A stretch of 64,000 bases of DNA, from the NCBI GenBank assembly GCA_019218445.1, contig JAHUUM010000003.1:88720-152719 (forward strand). The letters run 5' to 3'. Shown here piece after piece: positions 34,378-42,496 of this stretch. Position 1 is the first letter of the stretch, and the number at the start of each line of letters is the position of its first letter. Both the position numbers and the translations under genes were made by a program. The notes below the pieces were generated by a model, which saw only the letters and a list, made by a program, of their open reading frames with translations, made no database searches and had not been told where the DNA came from. This DNA is from Weeksellaceae bacterium TAE3-ERU29. GTDB lineage: Bacteria; Bacteroidota; Bacteroidia; Flavobacteriales; Weeksellaceae.

Positions 34378-34617
34378 AGGGGTGGCTTACATTATATACT
34401 CTGAGTGATATTATTTACCAAATAAACTTATTAAGTTGTTTTTAATACTTCATTTAGTGACGTTCGTAGAAAATATGTCATATTTCTTTTAATTAGATAC
34501 AAAGCTTTATAAAAGAGTAAAAAATGTCTTTTTAAATTTAAAAAGAAAAAATCAATTGATTAATGAGTAAAACAAATCCATAAAAAACTTATAAAAATCA
34601 TATAAAAGTGTTACTTG

Positions 34618-34651
34618 TTGTAGACTATTGTCCGTTGTATATTGTCTACAA
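34618..34651. promoter_or_regulatory. operator-like inverted repeat upstream of the XRE gene
   Basis: Arms TTGTAGAC (34618-34625) and GTCTACAA (34644-34651) are perfect. Between them ATTGTC occurs twice as a direct repeat (34626-34631 and 34641-34646). It lies 18 bases before the GTG start of the XRE gene, the place of an autoregulatory C-protein-type operator. No exact TAnnTTTG box is nearby. The remaining 240 bases back to the tRNA terminator are AT-rich with no visible gene. Confidence 0.45.
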
Positions 34652-34668
34652 AGTATTGATATTGCAAT

Positions 34669-34881
34669 GTGGATAAAGTTGAACAAAAGTTAGCTAAAAA
34701 AATAAAAGTTCTTCGTAAAGAAAAAGGATGGTCTCAGGAAAGATTAGCGTTTGAAGCTAATATTGATCGTACATACGTACAAAGTATAGAAAAGGGAGAA
34801 AGAAATGTTTCCTTGAAAATACTTGCAAAACTTTCTGAAGCTTTTGGAATAACAATTTCAATGTTAACAAAAGATTTATAA
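34669..34881 (+). CDS. XRE-family helix-turn-helix regulator
   Basis: A 70-residue DNA-binding protein consisting of little more than one lambda-repressor-like HTH (KKIKVLRKEKGWSQERLAFEANIDRTYVQSIEKGERNVSLKILAKLSEAF). This is the build of controller proteins in restriction-modification loci. The start is GTG at 34669, preceded by an operator-like inverted repeat. Its stop overlaps the ATG of the helicase gene by one base (TAATG), so the two are translationally coupled. It probably represses or times the downstream cassette. That is inference from size, position and operator. Confidence 0.88.
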   Translation: MDKVEQKLAKKIKVLRKEKGWSQERLAFEANIDRTYVQSIEKGERNVSLKILAKLSEAFGITISMLTKDL

Positions 34882-37088
34882 TGGGATTAAAAGAAATCAA
34901 ATATCCGGAGTCTTTGAGGTACTCTTTTAATAAAAAGGAGAAGCCTTATGAGTTTTATTGCGAATCTTTTTCTAACTCAAATAAGATAAAATTTTTATTA
35001 GGCTATTTTAGCTCTAATGCTTTTCAAAGTTTAATTCCTTCCTTTTGTCAATTCTTACTTAATGAAGGGGAAATAACCTTTGTGATGAATCATATAGTGT
35101 CAAAGGATGATTATGAAGAGTTATTTAATTGTAAGGTTGATGAAGCTCAAGGAGAGAGCATCGACATTTTTAAGGATATTAAAGAGTTTCGAGATAAGAT
35201 GTCTCGAGATCGTAAATTCTTTTTTAATTGTTTGAGATATTTAAAAAATCAAGGGAGACTAAAGTTTATAGTTATACGACCTAAAGGGAGTAGCATGTCT
35301 CATTATAAAGAGGCTCTTTTCTATGATGGAGAAGACTGTATTTTTTCGGCAGGAAGTGCAAACTTTACTTGTAATGGATTGCTTGGCAATGCCGAGAGTA
35401 TTTCTATTAATAGAAGTTGGGGTGAAAAGTCGGAAAAGTGTAAGATTAAAGAGTTTGAAGAAGAGTATAGAGAGATTGAAAATCAGGAATCAAAGAAATA
35501 TGAGTATTTAAATGCGGATCAATTAAATGTCATTGATAGAGTTTCTGAGGATAAAACCTTAAATGAACTGATAGAAGATGGAGTTGCTCTGCTTTCTGAA
35601 ATGAGAGAGAAGGACAAGGATATAGAGTCAATTTTAAAAAAACAAGAGTCTAAGTTTAGAAAAAAAGTAGAAGAATTGGAAAATAAACCAAGATTTCCGT
35701 ATCCTAAGCCACGTGATTATCAAGTTGAAGCCTATAATAATTGGGTGGAAAATGGTTATAAAGGTATTTTTGCCATGGCAACCGGAACGGGGAAGACACT
35801 TACTGCATTGAATTGTGTCATAGAAGAAAGTGTAAAAAGCAACCAAAATATTTTAGTTGTAGTTCCGGGAAAAGAACTAGTGGAGCAGTGGGAAGATGAG
35901 TTAAGACTATGTAACTTTAAGAAACCTATTTTATTATATTCAGGTAATAAAAACATTAAAAAGGATAGAAATTCGATTAAACTAAAGAAATATATAAACT
36001 TTGAGAATTTAAATATCATTACCACATACGATACATTTAAAAGTAAAACTTTTCAGAGTTTAATAGAAGATATAATTGAAAAATTTATTTTAATTTTTGA
36101 CGAGTGTCATAACATGGGAGCCCATCAAGTTATGAAAGCTCTAAAAAATATAGAGGATAAAAAAATTAAAAAAATCGGGCTTTCAGCTACACCTATAAGA
36201 ATATGGGATGAAGATGGGGAGAATGAATTTATTGAAGATTTTTTTGACTCAAAACCGCCATATACGTATGAATATTCAATGGAAGATGCCATCAAAAACG
36301 GCTTTTTGTGTAAATATAAATATAGACCATATTTTGCAAGTTTCAATAATGATGAATGGGAAGAATATATGGAACTCACTAAGCAAATCCCCAAAGCTAA
36401 AGAAGGAGAGAAAATTAATACTACAGCGGCTTTAAAAAGACAACTTTTAAAGGATCAGATTGCGAGTAAAAAAATAGTTTTGAAAGAAGTCATAAAACAT
36501 ATAAAAGAGTCTTTTGTGTTAGATTACAATAACACAATTGTGTATTGCATGAAAGGTAGTAATAATGAAACAGAAGAAAAATACATTTATGAATTACAAG
36601 ACTATATAAAAGAAGAGTTTCCAGAGATTAATACCGCCACATTTACAAGCGAAACAGAAGAGAGAGATTTATTACTCCAAGATTTTGAAAATGAGAAAGT
36701 GTCAATATTATATGCTATAAAGTGTTTGGATGAAGGGGTGAATATTCCAAAGGTTATGAACGCAATATTTTTAGCAAACGGTCAAAATTACAGGGAATAT
36801 GTACAAAGAAGAGGTAGAGTATTAAGAAATTACTCTGATGCAGAAACTAACTTTGTTAAAGAGTATGCTCATCTGTTTGATGTTTTAGCAATGCCTACAG
36901 TTGACCAATTCAATAGCAATAGAAGCACGGGATTAAATTTAATAGTAAGTGAATTTAAAAGATTATATGAGTTTTATAAAAATGCAGAGCAAGAAATATC
37001 AGTATTCAATACTTTGGATAATGAACTGAAAAAATATGGATTAACAAAAGAATATATCAAAAATAAAATATTAAAAAATGAACAATAG
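34881..37088 (+). CDS. PLD-nuclease / DEAH-type helicase fusion (putative restriction component)
   Basis: A 735-residue protein with two modules. Residues 1 to about 180 form a phospholipase D-like nuclease domain with one HxK-type site (H141, K143) followed by GSANFT (N161), as in NgoFVII-like nucleases. Residues from about 270 are a superfamily 2 helicase: PRDYQVEAYNNW, ATGTGKT (Walker A, 300-306), DECH (407-410), SAT (435-437), and YREYVQRRGRVLRN (motif VI). Type III and Dnd-linked restriction proteins have similar builds. Opposite lie dndCDE, so it may recognise or cut DNA that lacks, or carries, phosphorothioate. The last 11 bases overlap the next gene. Confidence 0.85.
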   Translation: MGLKEIKYPESLRYSFNKKEKPYEFYCESFSNSNKIKFLLGYFSSNAFQSLIPSFCQFLLNEGEITFVMNHIVSKDDYEELFNCKVDEAQGESIDIFKDIKEFRDKMSRDRKFFFNCLRYLKNQGRLKFIVIRPKGSSMSHYKEALFYDGEDCIFSAGSANFTCNGLLGNAESISINRSWGEKSEKCKIKEFEEEYREIENQESKKYEYLNADQLNVIDRVSEDKTLNELIEDGVALLSEMREKDKDIESILKKQESKFRKKVEELENKPRFPYPKPRDYQVEAYNNWVENGYKGIFAMATGTGKTLTALNCVIEESVKSNQNILVVVPGKELVEQWEDELRLCNFKKPILLYSGNKNIKKDRNSIKLKKYINFENLNIITTYDTFKSKTFQSLIEDIIEKFILIFDECHNMGAHQVMKALKNIEDKKIKKIGLSATPIRIWDEDGENEFIEDFFDSKPPYTYEYSMEDAIKNGFLCKYKYRPYFASFNNDEWEEYMELTKQIPKAKEGEKINTTAALKRQLLKDQIASKKIVLKEVIKHIKESFVLDYNNTIVYCMKGSNNETEEKYIYELQDYIKEEFPEINTATFTSETEERDLLLQDFENEKVSILYAIKCLDEGVNIPKVMNAIFLANGQNYREYVQRRGRVLRNYSDAETNFVKEYAHLFDVLAMPTVDQFNSNRSTGLNLIVSEFKRLYEFYKNAEQEISVFNTLDNELKKYGLTKEYIKNKILKNEQ

Positions 37089-37299
37089 AGAAAATATTTT
37101 AAGGGCAATATTAAATGATGAAGACTTAAAAAAAGAGTACTGGCCTAAACTAGAAACAGAAGCAATAAGTAATACAACGATTAAAAGAGAAAGTGATCGT
37201 GAACGTAACATTTACCTAAAATATTTAGCATTACTTTTAGATACTAATACAGATACAAATAGTAGATTATTTAATAATACTCTATCAAATATTTTATAA
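37078..37299 (+). CDS. small unknown protein of the dnd-linked cassette
   Basis: A 73-residue, mostly helical charged protein that I do not recognise. It has Asp/Glu/Lys-rich first half (ILRAILNDEDLKKEYWPKLE) and a Leu/Thr/Asn-rich second half (YLKYLALLLDTNTDTNSRLFNNTL). Its ATG lies inside the end of the helicase gene (11-base overlap) and it stops 2 bases before the SMC-type gene, so it is translated as part of the cassette. It could be an adaptor between helicase and ATPase. The tight packing is the only support. Confidence 0.7.
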   Translation: MNNRENILRAILNDEDLKKEYWPKLETEAISNTTIKRESDRERNIYLKYLALLLDTNTDTNSRLFNNTLSNIL

Positions 37300-37301
37300 T
37301 T

Positions 37302-39518
37302 ATGGGAGTAGTAATTGATTCAATAGAATTAAAAAATTGGTTTATTTATAAAGGAGAGTATAATGATAATAAATTTGAATTTAAACCGGGTTTTAATATT
37401 ATTGTAGCTGCAAATGATGTGGGGAAGACAAAGTTACATAATGCATTCAGGTGGTTAATTGAGGATAAAGTGATTATAAGAAATAAAGATGGGGATTCAG
37501 AAACCAATAAATATAAGATAATAGAATTAGATGAAACATCTTTAATACCTAGTGATGGTACTTCTGGAGTTATAAATAATAAAACTTTACTACAAACAGA
37601 GGTTGGTGGTAATATAAAAATTGGTGTTCGCCTAAGGTATAGACAAACAGGGCAAGTAAAAAAAGAGAGAATATTAACAAAAGAAATAAGTGTAACAAAA
37701 AATGCAGGTAATGATATTACTATAGGACGTATAATAAAAAAAGTTGAAAAGATAGAGCGTGGGAATATATTAAGTTGTAGTGAAGACTTTGATGATCTTG
37801 CAAAATCAATCATTCCTGAACACCTGAGAAGTTTTTTCTTAGTTCAAGGTGAAACTTTAGATTTTATGACTCCGTTAGGGGGACCCCAATTACAAAAAAC
37901 TTTACAGAAGTTTGTTGACATATCAGCTTTAAGTAAAATAATGGAGAAATCTGAATTAGGCATTAGAGGACTAACACAAATAAGACAAAGGAGTGAAAAT
38001 GAAGATAATAGACACGAGAGAGAGAGCCAAAATAGAATAAACAGAATTCATGACCTTGAACAAGACATTGAAACATTAAAAAATTCGATATCTAAAAAAA
38101 AAGAGGGTCTAAAGTCTGATAAAAGGGAAAAAGAAAACTTAAGTCAGAAATATCGTACTTCAAAAGAAAAAGAAAAACTTAAAAGAAAACTTGATAAGTT
38201 TAATGATGATATTAAGATAGAAGATTATAAAATTGGCGATACTTATAAAACATTAAATGAAAATTGCATCTTAAATGGTTTCTATTTTAAGAATATTTTT
38301 CATGACAACTCTTACAAAGAGAATTTAAGCGAGTATATAGACAAGGTCAAAGATTATATTTCGAAAAGAACCTCAGAAGTAAAAGGTGGCAATGATGAGG
38401 AGCTTCAAAGAATGTTATATGAATTAGATCGAAGTCAACCAAAACCAAGTATCTTAAAGCAAATGATTAAAAAAGATAAGTGTTTTGTGTGTTCTCAAAG
38501 TTTATCTGATGACTCAAAAAAGTATATACAAGACATTTTAATTCCTTTCTTTGAAAATAAAAACAATGAAGATTTAGTTCTTAAAAAGTATAATAAGGTT
38601 CTCGATTTTCTTAAAGAGTTCTCTAATTCTTTTAATTCCATAGACAATGAAGATAAAATTCATAAATTAATTGAGAAAATAGATAGGTGTCAAGACAATC
38701 TAAACAAATTTTCAAAATCAAAAAATGAGTTTATAGAAGAACATAGTTTTACAGAAAATGATTTTGCAGAAGATGATAATATAAATTTAATAACATATGA
38801 CGAAATATATAAAAGAATAATAAATTATGAAAATGAAATAAATGAAGATGAAAAAAAACTAGGAAATTGTAGAAAAGAAATAGGAGAGCTTAAAGATAAA
38901 GAGACACTAGACACAGATTCACCTACAACAATTAAATCTAGAAAATTGGAGATATTTGGTGAAAAAATAAATGAATTCTTGAGAAAAGCTATTGATAAAG
39001 AATATGTGAAGTTTAAAGAAGATCTTCAAGAAAATATAACTAAAAAATTTACATCATTTGTTGAAATCTCAAAAGCTTTTAATGGTCAGAAAATAATAGT
39101 TAACTATGAAATAGATCAAAACAATAGACCTGACTTCAAAATCAATGTATACGATAGGTTGGGGAATAGTATGGCTGATGGAGGGGGAGCCTCTCAGACT
39201 TTAAGGCAATTATCCTTAATATTTGGTCTGGTAGAAATGGCGAAGGTGCATTATCCATTTATTGCAGATGCTCCTACATCAAATATGACAGCGGGATTAG
39301 CTTATAACTTTTACAAAAAACAGATTAATGTTAATACACAAAATATCCTTATAACAAAGGAACTTTGGGATGATAGAGAAAATGATATTAATTATGAAGG
39401 TAAAGTTTTATTAGATGATCTAAAAAATATTGACACTGCTACTTATACAATAATAAAATCTAATAGAAATGATAATCCTATGAAATCTGATAATAAAATT
39501 CAATATCTAAAAAAATAA
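37302..39518 (+). CDS. SMC/Rad50-type ATPase with zinc hook, DndD-like
   Basis: A 738-residue SMC-type ATPase. It has an N-terminal Walker A AANDVGKTK (36-44, with Ala in place of the first Gly), the DndD/Rad50-like segment LRSFFLVQGETLDFM (175-189), a long coiled coil from about 225, a zinc hook CFVC (394-397) in the middle, a second coil, signature ADGGGASQTLRQLS (625-638) and Walker B PFIADAP (652-658). The residue after the Walker B Asp is Ala, not Glu, as in DndD (IDSP). It is a paralogue-like partner of the dndD product on the opposite strand. It probably moves on or holds DNA for the helicase-nuclease. No function is established. Confidence 0.82.
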   Translation: MGVVIDSIELKNWFIYKGEYNDNKFEFKPGFNIIVAANDVGKTKLHNAFRWLIEDKVIIRNKDGDSETNKYKIIELDETSLIPSDGTSGVINNKTLLQTEVGGNIKIGVRLRYRQTGQVKKERILTKEISVTKNAGNDITIGRIIKKVEKIERGNILSCSEDFDDLAKSIIPEHLRSFFLVQGETLDFMTPLGGPQLQKTLQKFVDISALSKIMEKSELGIRGLTQIRQRSENEDNRHERESQNRINRIHDLEQDIETLKNSISKKKEGLKSDKREKENLSQKYRTSKEKEKLKRKLDKFNDDIKIEDYKIGDTYKTLNENCILNGFYFKNIFHDNSYKENLSEYIDKVKDYISKRTSEVKGGNDEELQRMLYELDRSQPKPSILKQMIKKDKCFVCSQSLSDDSKKYIQDILIPFFENKNNEDLVLKKYNKVLDFLKEFSNSFNSIDNEDKIHKLIEKIDRCQDNLNKFSKSKNEFIEEHSFTENDFAEDDNINLITYDEIYKRIINYENEINEDEKKLGNCRKEIGELKDKETLDTDSPTTIKSRKLEIFGEKINEFLRKAIDKEYVKFKEDLQENITKKFTSFVEISKAFNGQKIIVNYEIDQNNRPDFKINVYDRLGNSMADGGGASQTLRQLSLIFGLVEMAKVHYPFIADAPTSNMTAGLAYNFYKKQINVNTQNILITKELWDDRENDINYEGKVLLDDLKNIDTATYTIIKSNRNDNPMKSDNKIQYLKK

Positions 39519-39524
39519 TTTGTA

Positions 39525-40049
39525 ATGAGTATAGACTTAATAATTAAAGACCATGCATTATATATAGACAGAGATGATGAGAAGTTCATCAATAAGTTTT
39601 CTAGCACCACAGGTAACTCATCTAAAGAAAAAGCCTGTTACCTATCTTCGTGGTATGAGGGTTTTATATTTACTTTATTAATCGGAATATTATCAAATAA
39701 CCGTAGAATAAGTGGATTTAAAAATAGGCAAATTAAGATGAGAGAATGGAACAAAAACACTTTTGAACAGTATAAATATTGTTTATCAGTACTATTATCT
39801 AAACCTGAGATATTGAGAGAATTAAATTTGGATAGTAGAAACCGTATTGATGAGGAGTTTGCAAACGTTCCTCCTGAAGAAATTAATGAAACTATACTGA
39901 GTAAACTGAAAGATATTGCAGATCAATATTCTTTAGGAGGTATAGATTATATTAGAAAATTAGAACAAAAAGATCCTGATTTGTTTGATAACCACCCAAT
40001 GTCTCTTTATGCAATTTTTCAAAAAGCTAAAAATTCGTGTAAATTTTAA
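39525..40049 (+). CDS. unknown 174-residue protein, last of the dnd-linked cassette
   Basis: I do not recognise this protein. It is soluble, with a hydrophobic segment SSWYEGFIFTLLIGILSNN near residues 41-59 that looks like a buried helix rather than a membrane span, and charged helices elsewhere (EEINETILSKLKDIADQYSLGGIDYIRKLE). It follows the SMC-type gene after 6 bases. Its TAA stop shares three bases with the TAA stop of dndE on the other strand, so the two cassettes meet without a spacer. It may be a fourth effector subunit. Confidence 0.72.
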   Translation: MSIDLIIKDHALYIDRDDEKFINKFSSTTGNSSKEKACYLSSWYEGFIFTLLIGILSNNRRISGFKNRQIKMREWNKNTFEQYKYCLSVLLSKPEILRELNLDSRNRIDEEFANVPPEEINETILSKLKDIADQYSLGGIDYIRKLEQKDPDLFDNHPMSLYAIFQKAKNSCKF

Positions 40050-40426
40050 TCTCTATCAATCAAGTCAACCAAAAAGTCAAAACCATCAATATTTCCCATA
40101 TCATTGATTTCGGCTTCCAATAATTGGAGGCCGTCATCAATATGCATTTTTATATATTTAGGGATATCTTTATTTTTAGAGGATATATTATAATGAATGC
40201 AAATTAAACCTATATAATAATCTTCATAGTCTCCAAATAATACTTTTTTAGAATATTCTTTACCGGAAGAGTTAGAAATTTCTTCCAAATTCATTTTTCT
40301 TTCTTTTGATAAAGAATAAGAAAATGCAATTCTAGCAATAATATTTTCTGTTCCTAAATTAAGTTTTCGGGTTAATTTAGAGACAAGCTCCTTATTTTCT
40401 TTACTTGTTCTAATTTGCGTAAACAT
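40046..40426 (-). CDS. dndE: DNA sulfur modification protein DndE
   Basis: Small DndE subunit of the phosphorothioation complex, 126 residues. DndE binds nicked DNA and works with DndC and DndD. Visible family features are TSKENKELVSKLTRKLNLGTENIIARIAFSYSLS, KKVLFGDYEDYYIGLI and the C-terminal HIDDGLQLLEAEI. Its start lies 17 bases inside the end of dndD. No transcription terminator is present between it and the convergent cassette. Confidence 0.9.
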   Translation of the reverse strand: MFTQIRTSKENKELVSKLTRKLNLGTENIIARIAFSYSLSKERKMNLEEISNSSGKEYSKKVLFGDYEDYYIGLICIHYNISSKNKDIPKYIKMHIDDGLQLLEAEINDMGNIDGFDFLVDLIDRD

Positions 40427-42494
40427 CTAACTGCTTTTTAAAAATGTCAAAAATATTTTCTTTTGAATGCTCTACAAGGCTAGATCCATTTTTGTCGTTA
40501 TTCTCAATTAAATAAGTCTTGGATAAGTTGGGTAATAATAACTGGTATTCAAGTTCATTGAGCTCTTTTTCAAGTAGAGGAAATATAACAACTTGCTTGG
40601 AAACATTTGGGTAAAACTCTGATATTACATTTTGAGAGTGATCAGGGTCTAATTTCTGTAATGGGCTGTCAATAAATACGGGGAATTCTATCCCTGACTC
40701 ATCTACCAAAGCCTTTAAAATTGCTGTTGCGTACAATTGTTGCTCTCCTTTTGACAAGTCATTCTTTTCAATAACTTCATTATCTTTATTTATGAGTTCT
40801 ATATCCATATAACTCTCATTTATTTTGACATTAACATCCTCAATAAAGTTCTTTTTATGGAATAGTCTTTTTAACTCTCTTAAAATTGATTTCTGTAAAG
40901 TGTATTTTTTCTCTTCTTTGATACGTGTAATCATTAACTTAACCTTGTCTAATAACTTTTCTGTAACATCGTATTTTTTTCTTGCCAGTTCAGAAAACTG
41001 AAAGTTCTTCTCATATTCAGAGAGTATCTTTAAATTATTACTTCTTTTTAAGTTATTTTCAGCAATCTCTGCTATGTACTTTTCAATTTCACTTTTATAC
41101 TCATTTATTTTACTTTCAATTGAGTTTCTGTCATCTAAAAGTTGTTTATTTAAAGCGTTATTTTTACGAGCTTCCCCTTGTTTGATTTTTGACCTTATTA
41201 TATTAACCTTTGTTTTAATGTCCTTATCTTCTCTTGTAATAGCCTCAAACTGTAATTGAAAAGATGATTTAAGGTAATGATATAGTGTTTCAAACTCTTT
41301 TGTTGAGCTTTCTGATAGGTTTAAAAGGATTTTTACATCTTTTAATTTTTCTGAGGTAGTATTTTTTTGTAATAATGTGTCTAAATCATTGATTATTTTA
41401 GACTTTGTTAGGTCGTCGCCTTCAATCTTATCAATATTTGACTTTAACTCCTTGCAAAAGTTAATTAAAGCTTCATTTTTTTTGTCATTTATTATCTTCG
41501 AGTTCTGACCTTGCTTTTCTAAAACAACTTGATTGTAGAGCTTTTTAGTAAGGTTTTCACTTATTACAAAAGGAAGAATATCATAAAATTTCTTTAATTC
41601 AGATTTTACTTTATTATTTTCCTCTTCAAGTTTTTCCTTTTCCTCTTTTAATGATTTAAGTTCATCTACTGTGATGTTACTTCCCTCTCTTATTAATTGT
41701 TCTTGTAGCTCATCAGATTCTGCACTTAATCTTTTTACTTCTTCCTCTAACTCAGCTTTTGAGTCTTCCAAGCTTTCTATTTTTATAGAATAATCTTTTT
41801 CTATTTTTAATAACCGCTCTAATTCTTCTTTTTCGTATTCATTAGCTCCATCTCTACGGAGTTTTGTTAACAAAGCTTGTAAGTTTGATTTTAAATCGTC
41901 ATATTTTTTTATACCAAGTACTTCTGTATATGCTTTATTTAAACTTTTTAATTCGCTTTTTGACTTAGCTTCAGCTAAAGAAACGATTTTCTCAGCATCA
42001 AAAAAGAAAAATTTAGCAATTTCACGAGGTAAAATAAAGTCATTTATAAAAATCTCAAAACCAACTTGTTGAGTAAGCTCACTAACCTGATCGTCTATTA
42101 ATACATTTAGAGATTCCTCATCTTTATGTAAATTATAAGCTCTCCTAATTGTAATGCTTTTACAAGGGATTGAAGGAATGTTTATATCCACTAGTTTTAC
42201 CGTTACAGAAAAGGTCTTACTTCCGGGAGTTGAACGAGTAGTATTATTTAAAAGGGATTCCACATATTTAGCATATCCTCCGGCTTTTTTTATATCTATA
42301 CGGTACTTTTCTTCAACTTGAGCCATCATCTTACCATAAAATAGCCAAATAAGAGCTGTTAAAAAAGTAGTTTTACCATAGCCGTTTTTCCCACAAATTA
42401 AATTAATGTTTTTTTCGTCATTAACTTTTAATTTTATGGTGTTTTTACCATGGTAAATTTTGAAATTTTCAAATGTAATTTCTTTAATCTTCAT
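40410..42494 (-). CDS. dndD: DNA sulfur modification ATPase DndD
   Basis: SMC/Rad50-like ATPase of the phosphorothioation machinery, 694 residues. Seen: ITFENFKIYHGKNTI, Walker A CGKNGYGKTTF (34-44), REIAKFFFFDAEKIVSLAE after about residue 155, long coiled coils, signature DLSKGEQQLYATAIL and Walker B FPVFIDSPLQKLDPDHS. No CxxC zinc hook is visible in the coil, unlike the SMC-type partner at 37302. DndD is thought to open or nick DNA for sulfur insertion. It lies 2 bases after dndC and overlaps dndE by 17. Confidence 0.93.
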   Translation of the reverse strand: MKIKEITFENFKIYHGKNTIKLKVNDEKNINLICGKNGYGKTTFLTALIWLFYGKMMAQVEEKYRIDIKKAGGYAKYVESLLNNTTRSTPGSKTFSVTVKLVDINIPSIPCKSITIRRAYNLHKDEESLNVLIDDQVSELTQQVGFEIFINDFILPREIAKFFFFDAEKIVSLAEAKSKSELKSLNKAYTEVLGIKKYDDLKSNLQALLTKLRRDGANEYEKEELERLLKIEKDYSIKIESLEDSKAELEEEVKRLSAESDELQEQLIREGSNITVDELKSLKEEKEKLEEENNKVKSELKKFYDILPFVISENLTKKLYNQVVLEKQGQNSKIINDKKNEALINFCKELKSNIDKIEGDDLTKSKIINDLDTLLQKNTTSEKLKDVKILLNLSESSTKEFETLYHYLKSSFQLQFEAITREDKDIKTKVNIIRSKIKQGEARKNNALNKQLLDDRNSIESKINEYKSEIEKYIAEIAENNLKRSNNLKILSEYEKNFQFSELARKKYDVTEKLLDKVKLMITRIKEEKKYTLQKSILRELKRLFHKKNFIEDVNVKINESYMDIELINKDNEVIEKNDLSKGEQQLYATAILKALVDESGIEFPVFIDSPLQKLDPDHSQNVISEFYPNVSKQVVIFPLLEKELNELEYQLLLPNLSKTYLIENNDKNGSSLVEHSKENIFDIFKKQLDVYAN

Positions 42495-42496
42495 TA

